A stretch of DNA of 64,000 bases, taken from NCBI GenBank assembly GCA_023055355.1, contig JALJCS010000002.1:89553001-89617000 (forward strand), in the 5' to 3' direction. Both the position numbers and the translations under genes were made by a program. Under the pieces are notes generated by a model. That model was not told where the DNA came from, ran no database searches, and was given only the letters and a program-made list of their open reading frames with translations. This DNA is from Agelaius tricolor (Eukaryota > Chordata > Aves > Passeriformes > Icteridae). Shown in pieces: positions 10,939-24,382 of this stretch; the stretch's first letter is position 1, and the number at the start of each line of letters is the position of its first letter.

Positions 10939-13334
10939 ATGGTGAAAAAAGTCCTTTATTTTCAGTGGGGAAAAACCTACCTGTTCCATCTCTTCCAGCT
11001 TTCCTAGTGTTTGAGCTTACTCACCTGCTCACTCACCTTGTTACTTTCTTGAGTTTCTCACAGACCATGTATGCTGTGCTGACATGCAGACAGCATTGAT
11101 TTTTTTGACATTTTGATTTTCAAAACCAGGGTTTTCAAAACCAGCCATGCTGGTCAGAGCTCAAAGCCAAGGCAAGCTGTATTTTTGCTTTCAAGGGGTG
11201 GTTTAAAATTGCCAAAGTAAGATGTCAGAAAACTCTGCATTTGAGAAATTCTTTCTCAGTTTCTTTGCAGTAACAGCTCACAAGTGAATATAGGATGTAT
11301 TCCACTTGCTAAAATGGACAAAATTTCCTTTATTCTCAGAAACTAATAGAGTTGGGAAAAGAAATCAGAATTCTGCATTCTAACCAACCAAGGCTTGCAA
11401 ATAAGTAACCTTACATTTAGCAGCCCACAAATCTTTGTGACTGGTGCATCTATGCAAGATGTGTAATTATTAAGGCCTAGCTTATTAAGCACATGTGGAA
11501 ATTGGCTGAATTGCTTGATTTGGTAAAAAATTACATGCTACATTTAATCAGCCCTCCTTTAAGGAACAAATGTCATTAAACACCACTTAATTAGCTGTTC
11601 CTACATCCCCACTGTGTGAAAAATTGTATCCTTGATGACTACAAAACATTTTTAAGGTCAAATGTAGTGAATAAAAATATCATTGAATGCCCTCTGGTAA
11701 CAGTCTACATAAAAGTGCAGCTCATTTGCATTAATTGAAAAGATTAGTTCTGCATCACAGTTAATCAGAATCTGATGTCTGTACTGTACAGATGGAGAGG
11801 ACCTTCTATAGTTAAGCTTTTCTTGTTTTCTTTTTTTTTTTTTAGTTGTTTGTAAGTCTGTTAATTTGTCATGGTGGATAGATATGAAAATACCTTCTTA
11901 CTCTATTAATTTTGGATTCCTGCTTTCTATTACCCCAGTGTGTCACATTTGGAGAGAGGAGAAATGTACAGCAAAACAGGAATTTACCATTTTGAATAAA
12001 ATAATAGTTATTTTTCTCTCTCATGAAACTAACATGATTTATTCCTCTGGATCTGTATGAGATCAGTTATCCATCTCATTCTTTATTATTCACAAAGGCC
12101 TTTCCTGCCTATTTATCCTCTCCTTTCTTCTCCCTGCCACTATGTAATGTGGAGTGCTGTGTGCCTGAGACTCCAGCCTGTTTATTTCACCAAAATCTTT
12201 GAGTGTTATTTCTTTTTAGAAAAGGTGTGAGAAGCCAGATTTTTGGCAAGCTCCAGTAAAACAGTCAAACAGTCTGAATTACTGATGTCATCCCCTGATC
12301 TATAAAACAAAAGGGAGAAGAGAAAGATGAGCTACAAGGTTCAGATTTTATTTTTAGATAGGGAGTTATGGCAGGTGTTGTGGTTTCTGACAAAGATTTC
12401 ATCTGCTTTCTAAGCAAACTGTGGGAGGGATGTCAGCATGATCCCTGCAAAGAACAGCAGCATAGACCCTAGCAGGCTTGCAGACAGTCAGATTTCCTTA
12501 GCTAGTAACAATGAGTTCAGTATTACCTGAAAAATGTACTGATCCAAGGTTTCACGGTGACATTTGGTTTCACAGGATGTGCTCACAAGGCCATTCTTCT
12601 TCTGGATATATTCCTGGAGACAGAACCACCAGGACAGTGAGTTTGCTGGGGATGTTTAATGGAAGAATTCTTTCTGATGGCAGATGCTCAGTAGTTTTAT
12701 TTCTCTCTTGAGCCAGGAGTGGATAAAAATGTGGGAAGAATGGTTTTATTCCACCTTATTGCCTTATTTTGCTATTCTACTGCAACTTTCCTAAACTTTG
12801 GTATAAAACCAGAAACATCCCCCCTGTAGTTTCCTTAATTTACACTTTGCAATTAGAGTTTGGGGCATTTGAGGTTACCCTGGTGTGTAAGACTCTAAGA
12901 ATTCATGTACAGGCTGGAGCAGGGGTTCTTCCAGCCTGGATCAGCTACAGGAAGGCTCATGGCACAGCAGCTTTCCTCAGAGGGCTCTGCCTCTTCCCTT
13001 TCCACCTCTTCCCTTTACCCAGTTAAGGAAACAAACCTTCTTTTTCTTCTGTTTAATCCACTGAAAGCCTTTGCTATTGAACAAACACCTGAGGACATCA
13101 CGTGGAGAGGCTGTTTCTTATTTTTGGGGTACTTCTTGGGTCTTTAAAATTGAGACATCAGAGTGGCACTCTATCTGGGAGAACCTACTGAATGTTTTCT
13201 TGTGATATACAGGTGGTGTGTGTCTCTCATGGGATCTTCAAAGATGGTTTTGTGTTACAGTTTCCTTTTTCCTGTTGTAAATTTCCACGACTTCTTCAGT
13301 TTAAGGCAAAATTAAAGCATACAGGTAAAATAAT
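10939..13334. other. Non-coding sequence with a conserved-looking stretch
   Basis: No repeat family or gene is recognised. The part at 11380-11790 is low in repeats and dense in homeodomain/POU-type words such as ATTTGCAT at 11724-11731 and TTAATTAG-like sites. That is a composition often seen in conserved non-coding elements, but conservation cannot be judged from one sequence. 12100-13330 has nothing recognisable. Confidence 0.4.
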
Positions 13335-13387
13335 TGATATACTCAGATGAATTAGATCACCCTTGTAAGTCCCTTCCAACTGAAATT
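13335..13387 (+). mobile_element. CR1 LINE 3' terminus (about 50 bp)
   Basis: The words 'gatcacccttgtaagtccc' and 'ttccaactgaaattattct' match the last part of a CR1 3' UTR immediately before its terminal ATTCT-containing repeats. Only the tail is recognisable. It runs without a break into the pentanucleotide array. Confidence 0.72.
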
Positions 13388-13494
13388 ATTCTATTCTATT
13401 CTATTCTATTCTATTCTATTCTATTCTATTCTATTCTATTCTATTCTACTCTCTTCTATTCTATTCTATTCTCCATTCCATTCCATTCCATTCT
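13387..13494. repeat. (ATTCT)n microsatellite ending in (ATTCC)n
   Basis: About twenty ATTCT units, interrupted near 13447-13454, pass into four ATTCC-type units at about 13472-13492. The array continues the terminal repeat of the CR1 fragment directly upstream. Confidence 0.97.
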
Positions 13495-13559
13495 GGTGTG
13501 TGAATTGAATTACCATCTCTGGAAGAAGAACAATAACAAAACAAAGAGCAGCTATCACA

Positions 13560-13740
13560 TGACAGCCCCCCCCCACCCAAGGAAAAAAACCACAAAAAAC
13601 AATAGACAACAACAACAAAAACAACCAAAAAACCCAATCACCCCCCTCCAAAAAAAAACAAACTAAAAATCACCATATATTTTCCTTGTAAATTCAGAAG
13701 TCATAATTAGAGAAACAAAAAAAAAAACCAAAAACAAACC
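13560..13740. repeat. C-run and A/C-rich low-complexity tract
   Basis: A run of nine C at about 13567, followed by A-rich sequence with AAC/ACC interruptions and another A-run near 13720. No retroposon body is visible next to it. Confidence 0.8.
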
Positions 13741-16700
13741 ACCCCTCATTTATATATTAATGTTTTGTAAATTAACTAGCTCCCAGTGGAAATAAGTTTA
13801 TTTTTTAGTTATTCTCCTATTTTCTTATAGATGCACAACTTTCTCACAAATACATAAGACAAAAATAAACTGCACCATGTTTTCTTCAAAGACAGAACAA
13901 GGTTTAATGCTCACAGTTTTGTTGAGAGCTAGAAAATTAAATTATCTTTGGAATTAGAAGTCAAATCTTATGCTTACAGTGATAAAAAAAAAATGTACTC
14001 CTGAAGTAGAGAAGCAGGAGTTGGAGGGTGAGAAAGTACTGTGAGGGAAGTATTCATATATAAATGTTACATTGTAATAAATATTATAAATATGTATATT
14101 TTGTACAAAGTTTAAGTATAATTTAAGGAAACACAAAACATTAATTAGTATTTGGGCAGAGGTCACGCTCTCCTTTCCTTTCCTGATGAGGAAGTGTCCC
14201 AGGCACATTTCTGCTAAGCAGGCAAGTTGATCCCAAATATTCTTCTTTTTCTTACAGGGCAAAGGTCTAACCCCTGAGTCCTTGTTATCTGCTGAGCTCT
14301 TCTGAAGTTGGTGAATTGCTTAAAGCAATTCTTTGGTTCTACTCTGCTAAAATTCCCCAAAGACTGTAAGAGGAATATTTCTAACTAATCTCATAGAAAA
14401 AACGAAGAACTCTGTGAAATTAAATCGTACCAGATTTCTCTTTCAGCAGCAGAAGGCCTCCAAAGTGCCCCCTTGGTCTCTTCATGATGAACCTTTCAAT
14501 GTAATGAAACAATACTTAAGTTCCAAATATTTTGAGACTTTATAATGAAATTATTTGTGGTGTGAACTCTTCCTTGGATACCTATTTTTCTTTAATGTTT
14601 CTTCTTTCTTTTCTAATAGCATCTCTTTTTTACAAGCATATGTAGGCATTGCAAGCTTAGTTTAGATACTGAAAGAAAAAATAACCTTCATGCATTAGGT
14701 TCCTCACTCCTATTTTTGCATGCTTGTAGGCTATGTTTGGATTTTTACCACTATAAATATAAACTCAGATAACCTTAAACTCAGATAACCTTAAAAAACT
14801 CTGCTCTATTGTGCTCTGTGAACCCACCATTTTATTGCACATTACCAAAATACTTCAAAAGCATTAATTTTAATTACTGTAAGTATAAATTAGGTAAAAT
14901 TGTATGATTGATTTCATACACACACACAAGCATGTATGCACTTTGGATTTTATCCACATGGCAATTTTTACCTGATTAAAATCATTACAATTTTTCTGAT
15001 ATCTTGGCAGTTTGCTCTCACACCTTGACTAGAAGTCTTTTGCATCAACTAAGAATGTTTTGTAGAATTCATCTTCACTATTATCAGTTTGCTTTATTAA
15101 TATATTTCCATCCATGGCAGGTATTCAAGAGAAATATTTCCTCCTGTCCAGCCTGAAACTTTCATCACTGGGCTGTCTCTGTTTCCCCAGAATTGTCTTG
15201 TCCTGTCAGGCTCTTGTTTATTAAGAGGAACCACTCCATTCAAGGAAGCACTGTTGTAGGTGCTTTATGAAAACAGATAAAAAGGGTTCTACACAGGCAG
15301 GTCCAAATTTAGCAGTATCTTATCTGTGACCCTCAGCAGACTAGTGAGTGGACATGCATTAAATATTTCCCATTCTCATGACTTTTCATCTCTCTTCATC
15401 ATGATCAAGGTACACTAAAATAACTGAAGGAAGCTCTGCACTGAGGTTACTTCTGTGAAAGTTATACCACAACCTTCAGTAGAAATGTGGTAGGTCTATT
15501 CCCTTCCTAGAGATCTCTCAATCTCCTCTCATAAAGTTAACTTTATATACTTCTTTTTCCTAGAAAATGTTGGATAGAACATGCAATGTATTTAAGACAC
15601 ACCTCTGCTGGGTGTGTGCAGGTCTGCAGCCAAACCTTCCACTGGTATAGCTGGATGTGTTTGCTGAAAATTACAAGTGTCAGGTGTGGTTGAAATTATG
15701 CATTAGAGACTCACTGATGCTTTTTGTTATAATCTTCAGTCTGATTGGACTGTGCCTGGCAAAGAACACAGGGGAAAACCAGCATATATTTGATCACTCT
15801 GTATATGACAATGATTAAAGCATCCATGGAGGCTCTCAATCTGTGTCTGGAAGACATATTTGGCAAGCTTGCAATCTGTCCCCAGCCAAAAGTCCAAATC
15901 TGAAAACAAATACACCAAGAAGATATATTAACTTTTTTTGACTACTTGGGTGCATGAACAGTAGGTACCAAGTTATGATTTCTTTTGGTTGCACAAACAT
16001 TTAAAGAACAGGATTTCCAATACATTAATATTCCTGATGTGTGACTCACAAGAGGAGTAAAGCAAAACAGTTCCATGAAATCCCTTTTCCAGTGAATTCC
16101 TGATCCACTCTATCAGTAAGGTGGAATAATATGAACATAAATTTTGGTAAAAACTCCCCCAAAAAACACATTTATATTCATCTCCTGCATGGCTGCTGCA
16201 TCCATCCCCTCACCAGGCTGTCTGCTGGTGAAGAAGGTGACCCATTAATTTACCACTGAGTGCCAGAATCAGGTATCTTTTATTTGGGCTTGACTTTAAG
16301 ATTACTGGAAGCCTTTTACTTTGATTGATGCTGATGGGCTACCATGTGAACCATAGCACTGAGTAGGACTTGGAGACCTCAGAAAATAATGTTTTGTCAC
16401 ACCACTATAGGACATTTTGTTTTGAAAAGAATAAGACACAAAATAAAGTCAAGCCTGTCTATGCCCCCAAACCCAAGAAAATGTCCTTCTATCATGTTGA
16501 TCTGGCAGACCAGCAGGTATCAGCAAAACTTGTATAATTAATTTGTCCTATCATAATCAAACTAATTCTCCTTTCTAATTTTGGGGGATAGTCACTGCAT
16601 GCTCATTCTGTAAAAGATCCTTTTTATGATGGCAAACAGATGATTTATCTTCCTTTTATTTTAAAGGCTGCAGGAGAATTGAAGGCTGATTTATTTTGTC

Positions 16701-18011
16701 TGTATTAATATGGGCAACATCACTTGGTCTAATGATTAAGTATTCATGTCTGGATAAAAATTACTTTCTTTGCTCTAGATAATAACAGATTATTTTTCAC
16801 TCCTGCTATATGTGAATTATGAAAGATAGTTATTTCTTTAATCTCCAGAATATCTTGCTATGAAAGGGCTTATGCATTTAATTCATGGTTCAGGGAAGAA
16901 GTGATCTTTTAAGACAAACTAGGATGAATGTATAGTTGCTGTCAAAAATCTTTTTTGTTTTTTAAACATATTTTAGAAGAAAAAGAAAAATCTCAGAAAG
17001 ATATAACATTTCTTCTGCCTCATTTTCTTAAAAGTAAAATTCAAGTGGATGCACAAAAATATTTAGAAACCATTGAAAACCCCAAAATATCCATTTGCTG
17101 CACCAGGATATTTCATCCTGCTATGTTCAGCATCCAGCCCTTCAGCAAGGAGATGAATCTTCCCTCCCCTGAGCTGCCTGGTGAGCCAGCCTTGTTGACA
17201 GGCTCTGAATTAGGCTTCAGAGAGATGGGAGTTCAATTCTGCACTAAACTGTGTGAATGCTCTGCAGCTCTGAACACTTCTTGTCCTGGCTTCAGCTGGA
17301 ATAGAGTTTTAATTTTCTTCTGAATTCTGAAAACAAGCCCAACAACTGCAAGAGCAAACAAATCAACATTGTGTCCAGCAACTATTAAACCAAGACGGGT
17401 TTCTATAGCTGGTAAACATATGTAGAAATTTGGGTAACATCTCTTCCCTGTCATGTGGAGAAATTTTCTACTTCTCCTTAAGATGAGGAGAGTTGAACAC
17501 AGTAAACAAGCTGACTAGATCTTGTTTGATTTTAAAGGAAACCAGAAGCTACTCAAGTATAGCTATCTCTGCTGTAGGCAGGTTTGTTTAATCAGGTGAA
17601 TACCCACAGCCAAGGGCTGCCTGGCTGGCTGGATGCTGTCAGCCAGTTCAATATATTGCTTTTAGAAACTGATTTTCATCAGTAACAGCTGATAAAATCT
17701 GCTTCTTCTACATTGATTCTCTTTGTGCTGTACCTGCTCACATAGCTAGGGAGAACTACTTGATTTTGCTTACCTCAAAAATTGCACATGCTCTTTCACA
17801 GAGTGCATGCAATCTACCCAATCCAGTGCAGAACTGTATATTGTATTTATTGCATGTGCTATTGCATAAAGATTCATTTACATCATCAGTGTGTGTTTGG
17901 CTAAATATCTTCCTCCAACTTGTTGCCACAGCTGCCAACTAACACAACATCATGCACACATTTTAAAGGAAAATAGAGCAGACTCGTCGCACAGGCAACA
18001 ACAGACACCTT
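13741..18011. other. Non-coding sequence
   Basis: Unique AT-rich DNA containing one short tandem duplication (14761-14792) and a short AC run near 14923. No repeat family, exon or RNA gene is recognised. Confidence 0.5.
14761..14792. repeat. Perfect tandem duplication of a 16-mer
   Basis: The 16 bp unit aaactcagataacctt occurs twice back to back with no mismatch, indicating a recent small duplication. Confidence 0.95.
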
Positions 18012-18083
18012 AAATTCATTGCTTTTCCCTTCAAATTAGGTTTTTTTTTTTCTGAAATTCATTGCTTTTCCCTTCAGATTAGG
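18012..18083. repeat. Tandem duplication, 43 bp period
   Basis: The block beginning aaattcattgcttttccc is present at 18012-18040 and again at 18055-18083 with one substitution (caaatt versus cagatt). The copies are separated by a T-run of the same phase, so the unit is about 43 bp including the T-run. Confidence 0.93.
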
Positions 18084-18119
18084 ATATTTTTTTCCCCTTG
18101 GGCACTAGATGTAGCTAAT

Positions 18120-18340
18120 CTTAATATGACCTACTGCTTTTCAAATTGAAAAAAGGTCATTATGGAGTGTAAATGCTGTTGGCAACATACTGCTATATTA
18201 AACTTCCAGATGTCAGCTTTGACAGAGGAAGCCATCAACAATTCATGACATTGTAAAAACATTTTTCTTGCCGATCCATTTAGGATGAAGTATTATGTTG
18301 CCGTCTTGACAAATAATGCAATATCATGTTAAGTATAAAT
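18120..18340. other. Candidate conserved non-coding element
   Basis: A complex, repeat-free stretch that retains isolated CpGs (18272, 18302) in an AT-rich setting. It contains an inverted TGTCA / TGACAG pair at 18211-18225, the type of half-site bound by TALE homeodomain proteins (MEIS/TGIF). This is a pattern-based suspicion only; no conservation data are available. Confidence 0.3.
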
Positions 18341-19314
18341 AAATCAAAAATACAGATGTACTTGCTTGAATTATGATGGTCACTAATGGCATTTTGGGGA
18401 GAAAAAGCAAAGTCTGACTAATGTCTCTGGTTTCTCCTGCCCGGTGCTCCTGAGGAGCTCTGCAGTCCACAACAGCAGAGTAGAGCCTCAAGGGAGCAAA
18501 TGTTTCTGTTTGTTGGGTAACCCAGCTGGAAATACCCTTCCACATGTTTGTTCTTCCTTTTTAAAGGGAATTATGGTATGGCAAGGCCACTGACCTTCCT
18601 CTGATGATGAAATTCAGAGATTTCCCAGGGTGAGATGGGAGTGGACCAGCCAGAGTCTCTGGTTCTGAAAGCACAGCATCCCACCCACCCAAATTCAGGC
18701 TGCTGCCTTAGCATGACAGTCTCTCTCAGGGAAATGTCAAAACCTTATCAGCCACAATTTGTTCCAAATCAGTTTTTCTTTGCCAGTTTAAAGGAGAATA
18801 TATGCTAGATAAACAGATCTATCTTTGAACAAATGTAACCTTCTAAGAGGAAGCTGTTAACAGATCACCAACATTTTTCTGATGTTATTTGCTTTTAGAT
18901 GGGTACCCATAATTAGTATGAAGAAATCTTTTTTAAGGACTAATCCATTCCATAAGAAATGAAAAATTGCAGTTAGAACATGATGAATATTTCTTCAGAA
19001 AAAGCTAAAAAGCATTTTGAGCTGTAATATTTAAGCTTGGTGATTCATGATCGCAGAATACTTAAACTGCATAAAATGTACTCATCTTTTGAACTTGTTG
19101 TTTTGCTAGCATCTAAAATGATGGATTCAAACATCTTCATAATCTCTGCTCAGTGTTCTGGAAGCACTATTATCTCATTGGTTTATTTATTATTGTGTGT
19201 AATGTATTAAAAAGAGGGCATTCTATTGACCTTAATCTCTGAAAAAGTAATATATGAGAGTGAAAAAGCAATAGTTGGAATTAATTATAGATCTAGACAT
19301 GATGGAGGACTCTC
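18341..19314. other. Non-coding sequence, nothing recognised
   Basis: Unique AT-rich sequence without a recognisable repeat or exon. Confidence 0.5.
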
Positions 19315-19390
19315 TGCCAGTGTATATTGGCATAGTACCATTGAAGTCAATAGAGTAAGACCAATTTACATCAGCACAGGAGCTGATTTA
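19315..19390. repeat. Possible ancient amniote interspersed repeat
   Basis: The words 'accattgaagtcaataga' and 'caatttacatcagcaca' resemble a very widespread old amniote repeat whose consensus pairs 'ccattgacttcaatgga' with 'gatttacaccagc'. I cannot name the family. The similarity is partial. Confidence 0.35.
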
Positions 19391-19859
19391 ACAGGCATTG
19401 GAAGAAGATGTTCTGAGCTTTGCACAAATGCAAAGGGACAGAGCATTGAAAATATCAAACTGTTTTGTATTGTGTTTGTATGTCTGCAATTAACCTTCAC
19501 ACCTGTTTGTGCATGCACTATAAAAGTAACTTTTTTTTTTCCATGTGCAGGAAAGGTGCAAAATTGCAAGGATATCAGCTGAGGGATTTTGCATGAATAG
19601 AAATCTTGTTGAAATCCAGTCATGATGTCTCATAAGATGGTAAAGCTCTTCTTTTTGAACATCAAAGAAGTACATCAAAGTGTACCTCCTGATGCTATGG
19701 AAGCTGGTTAAACAGATTCAACAGTTATCCTGTAATAAGCTTTGAAAAGATATCTATGCATAAATGAGACAGAATATTTTGAATCATGGGAATCTTTCTA
19801 AAATTATGTGGAGTGAACAAATAGAAGGTCTAGTTCTTACCTCCCTCTCATTTTCCTTC

Positions 19860-19935
19860 AGTGTACTTGCACTGACTTCAGAGGCCATATGCTGGATTTA
19901 CCTCATGTAAGGGTAACTCAAAACAGGCATTGCAA
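19860..19935. repeat. Possible second copy of the same ancient repeat
   Basis: It contains 'gcactgacttcagagg' followed by 'ggatttacctcatg' and then 'aacaggcattgcaag'. It follows the same order of blocks as 19315-19400, including the shared word acaggcattg (19391 and about 19923). The element itself is uncertain. Confidence 0.3.
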
Positions 19936-22900
19936 GGGCAAAGTGACAACAAGATTATTTCTGATAAATTGCAGGAGAGCAGTAAGGAATAATCAGATAA
20001 TGTCTTTCATATATTGCTAGAAATATAAGGCTGATTTTGGTTCCACTCTGTGAGTCAGAGTGCCTTTTCCTCTTGCTTTACAATCTGACTTCAAGAAAAC
20101 CTACTTGCTGGGGAGCTTTTGGTGAGGAAGCTATTCTTATAATGCAGTGATTCATGCCTCCTGTTTCATATGAAGTGTTATTTTGTGCTAAGCAAGGGTC
20201 TTACTGTGGCAGTCTGGGTGCAAAAACTACCTAAAGAAAATAGAGACCTTTTATGTTGCAGTAGAAGAAGAACTTGTTCCACAGCCAAGCTTCAGACTCC
20301 TTTAATGGGAATAAAAATTTTGAAGAACACTGTGTGTTAAGAGTCAACCCTGAAAATTAGTTGTTCTTGTTTATTTTGTTCTTCCTTTCCTTCAAACATG
20401 AATGACACTGGCATAAATCCAAAGACTTAATTTGCAATTACAGGAATCACTCTATTCTTTCTTCCTGTAGCCATGTGAACGCAGAGATGATGCCTGGAGT
20501 GATTGATCTCTGATTTTCCAGGCAGTTGCACAGAGCTGCCTTAGCTATTTCAGAAGAGGGGGTTCAATGGGGTACAGCTATGGTGATGGTGGGAATGGTG
20601 ATCTGTCTGTCATGGGACTAGGAAGGACAGACAGAAGGAAAGGCATCCATGGGGAGATGACAGAGGGGGAATGATGGACAAGTGAAGTCTCTGCCTCAGA
20701 GAGACACAACCCCCACTGTTCCTCTGGAAACAACAAGCCAGTCTTTACAGGCAAGAAAGACAATCTAAAGCTGACCTTGCACATAATTTCATCCTTTTCA
20801 GAACGTAAAGACAAATATCACTTTTGGTTATCAAGGTCTCAGAAATCTGTAGTGTGGAGCTGTGCAATTATCAGAAGGGTTTGATCCCCTGGCTTGTTTG
20901 AGTCTTCATTGTGCATTGCTGAAGAAATTGGTACAGTCCCGCAAACACAGGACTTTTAGTAGGCAGGAACAAGATTCTGGAATAATATTAATGAAAAATA
21001 TAACACATGGATAGGACAGGACAGGGAGACAGTACAAAAGGAAATGTATCCATGTGGGTGCATAGAGAAATCCATAAAATAACCCTCCATTAGACTGGAA
21101 AAACCTGCTGGGATCCCCAGATTTCAGTTGGCTGAAGACATGCCCTTGCTAGTTTGCATCTATAAAGATCACCACAGCCTTTCTGCCATTTTGCATTTCT
21201 CTGATGAACCCCAGAAATACATCAGGAAAATACCATTCCTCTGGTAATGAATTGCTGTGTTATGCTGTCAAATGACCTTGTTTGGTGACACACTCAAGTA
21301 ATACATCTTCAGACAGATGAACTGTAGCAGTGGCCTCTCTGTCTGTCACATGTAAGGGAGTATGGGCAGTAAAAGATGCAATGTCAGGGGCTAGGGAGGA
21401 GCACGAGGCTGAGCATGTGCCAGCCTCTCTGGGACAGAAAGGATGCAAACCAGAAAATGCACAGGAAGTCACTGAAAGGACAAATTTAATGGGCTTGCCA
21501 AAAAGCATCTAGGCACAGGCTTTAGCAAAGTCAACAGCAAGGAGTGCCATGAGAAAATTCAGAGCATATTAAAAAGATGGCTGTGAAGAATATTCCATGG
21601 GGATGAAAAACATTGGCTTCTCTTAAGACCAAGTTAATGCATTCAAGCTGGAGCCCAGGAGACCCAGTGTCACATCTGGCTGAGATAAAATGAGTTTGGC
21701 ATTGCAAAATCCATTCCTCTGGTGAGTTTGTCTCCATCAGCTGTTCCGTAGTGCAGCAGCTCAGGGCAATTGGAAAGTTGTGCTCAGGATCAAAAGGAAA
21801 TTCCCTGCTGCTGAGTTCCTGAACTTTAGCAAACTTGTGGGGGAAACTTAGTGAACTTCCAATCGGGAGGATCCTACAGAAGAATGTGCAAAAAACACAC
21901 TGAGATTCTCCTTTTTCCCTTTTCCCTGAAAGTAAACAAAACAAATTCAGGGAGAGGAGGCAATTCAATTCAAAAGCATATCCTTTTTTAAAAATTTCTC
22001 AAAGAATGTGTTCCAGTGAAACCCGTATAACTCACCATTGTAATCCATTTCTACAGGAGGGTGGTGTGTCAATACCACTGGGTAGCTTTGTAGGTTTAAG
22101 AATAGACCTGGATTGTGCCATAAACACAAATAACAGTGGTACAACTACAAGAGAACAAATATAAGAGCTATGCAATCTATTTTTAAGGAATAGCATGACC
22201 TGCTGAGGTTAGGCAAAATTGTCCTGCAATGTCTTACACCACACAATCAGACTCAGTGCAATAATTTTCCTTCTCTGAAGCAGCTGTACTGAAAACTCAA
22301 AGACAGCTACGTGTCCCAGCTAGTCCATTGATCTGTTTCTATGTGACAATTTCTTTGTGCTTACAAATAAATCCAGGGAATCTGCAAAAACTGCCTAAAG
22401 TGCAAACTGAGCAATGCTAAGCTTAAAAAATCAGGCTTTCATTATCTGTTTTCTCTCCACATATAATAAACTGAGGCAACATGACTAATAAATAATAAAT
22501 GGCTAATTCTTAGATCTTATGTAGCACCTCTTACCAGTGCAGTTTTTAACACACTGAACAGAATAAATAAATTAATTCTTGTAGTATGCCATTGGGACAG
22601 ATATGTTTGGCTGTACACATTTCACAGCTTGCTAAATTATTTTGTGCCTTTCTAATTAGTGTAGTCCATAGTGACCACAGCCATGGAGCAATCCTCTGCA
22701 GTTCTACACACCCTGTGAGCTCTGTGTCCCTGCTGAGCACACAGTCCAAGTATAAGGCAAATTACAGGAATTGTAAACTGGCAGGTGGGAAAAAAAAGAA
22801 GCAGTTGGGAGGTGGGGATGGATTTCTGCACTTGAATGGTCTAAATAGTTCCACATTTTCTGTAGGAATGTAGAATTTATGGTTGTGGTTTTCAACAGCA

Positions 22901-24382
22901 CTCAACAACACAGTATTTCATAGTATATGAAGAGCATTTTTATTTCCAGTTGAAATCACTATATATTTTAATTATTTATATTTTCCCCACAAAACTCTGA
23001 AGTAAGGGAAGGATTTTTTTCTTCAAAAGGAAGTTTTGGAAACTCGTGGAAAAAAATAATTCATTCCTTTCACCTTCACTTTTGATAGGCCGTGACCTGA
23101 GGTGAAGTATTATCTGCCAGTATGTTCATAAACTCCTGTGGTACAACTTTCCATCCTCCAAAACACAAACAAGCAAAAATTGGGGCTACAGGAGATATAA
23201 CCTATCCAGTGATCTTTTCAGCTGACACTAATGAGTCCATGGGGAATGTGTACAAATCCAAAAAGAGCTACATTTTTGTTGCAAATCCTTCCCTCCAGCT
23301 GAGACTTTTCAGACCCCCCCCCCCCTTTTTGTTTTTCCCAAGTAATTTTCTTATAGTTTTTCCTGAAAAGAAAACTTTCCATCATACACATATCAGTGGG
23401 TTATTCATTGATAAAACCCCTTTGCTTTTTCTGAAAGGGTACAAAAGTAGTACTGTAGTGGAACATAGGGTGCTGAGCACTTGAAAACCTAGCCCTAACT
23501 ACTTAGCTGTAGGTCACATAACAAGATTCTGTCACATGCTGTAACTTTGAGATAAAAGGTAAATAAATAGAGACAGTTTGTTGCTCTTGTTCCATGAAGC
23601 TGGAACAGAGCAAATTCCACAGCATAGCAGGATGCATTTGTAAAGATGAAGAACAGGGGACATTTATTCTAAATCTGCACTTTCTATAATAAATTGTCAT
23701 AGTTTGTATAATTTAGAAAAAGGTATTGAGAAGTTCAGCGAGTTTGGTGAAGTAAGTTAGAAAGGTTCCTTAAAAGTATTTTCTATTGCTATAACCAGCA
23801 AAAAGAAAGAAGCTAGAAAGCTTAAGCCCCTTCTCCAACCCCATTCCTCCATTTCAGGTTAAAAACTTGCAGTCTTGTAGAGGTGTTAGTGTTTTCTTTC
23901 TTCTGCTGGAATTTATTATTTGTATCAGGCTTACTGGAATTTTTTCCCATTTTTCATGTGGTCATTTCAGTAATGGCCATATATATATATAAATGTTTTT
24001 GCAAATAATTTGCAAAATGCAAATACATATTGAAAAAATAAACACCAATGACAAGGAGTCAAAAGCCACTTCAATAGCCCAGGAACCAAAAAAATTAATA
24101 AGTCTGGTCTAATCTCTTTTCAGGAAAGATTTTGAATGCATAACTTTTTCATGTGTCTAAATGCAATTTTACTGAATCAGACAAAGGTCACCCACAGAGA
24201 ATTAAGCAGCTATTTTCATAGTGTAAAATCAGGCAGTTTATACTCAGGTCAAATTTTCTGCACACTGTTTAGTCATTCTCCACTGCTCAAAATGTGAAGT
24301 GGCTCTAATTAAGGATGTAAGTAAAATCTAGCCAATTGCTTCCATATTAATAAATAAAAATGCAAATAAATCTGAAATAAAA

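Noticed and set aside
10631..11099. Overlapping frames on both strands encoding Ser-Pro-Leu-Leu or Gly-Glu-Glu-Arg-Arg repeats
   Set aside because: They arise from the TCTCC array, which stays open in every frame free of stops.
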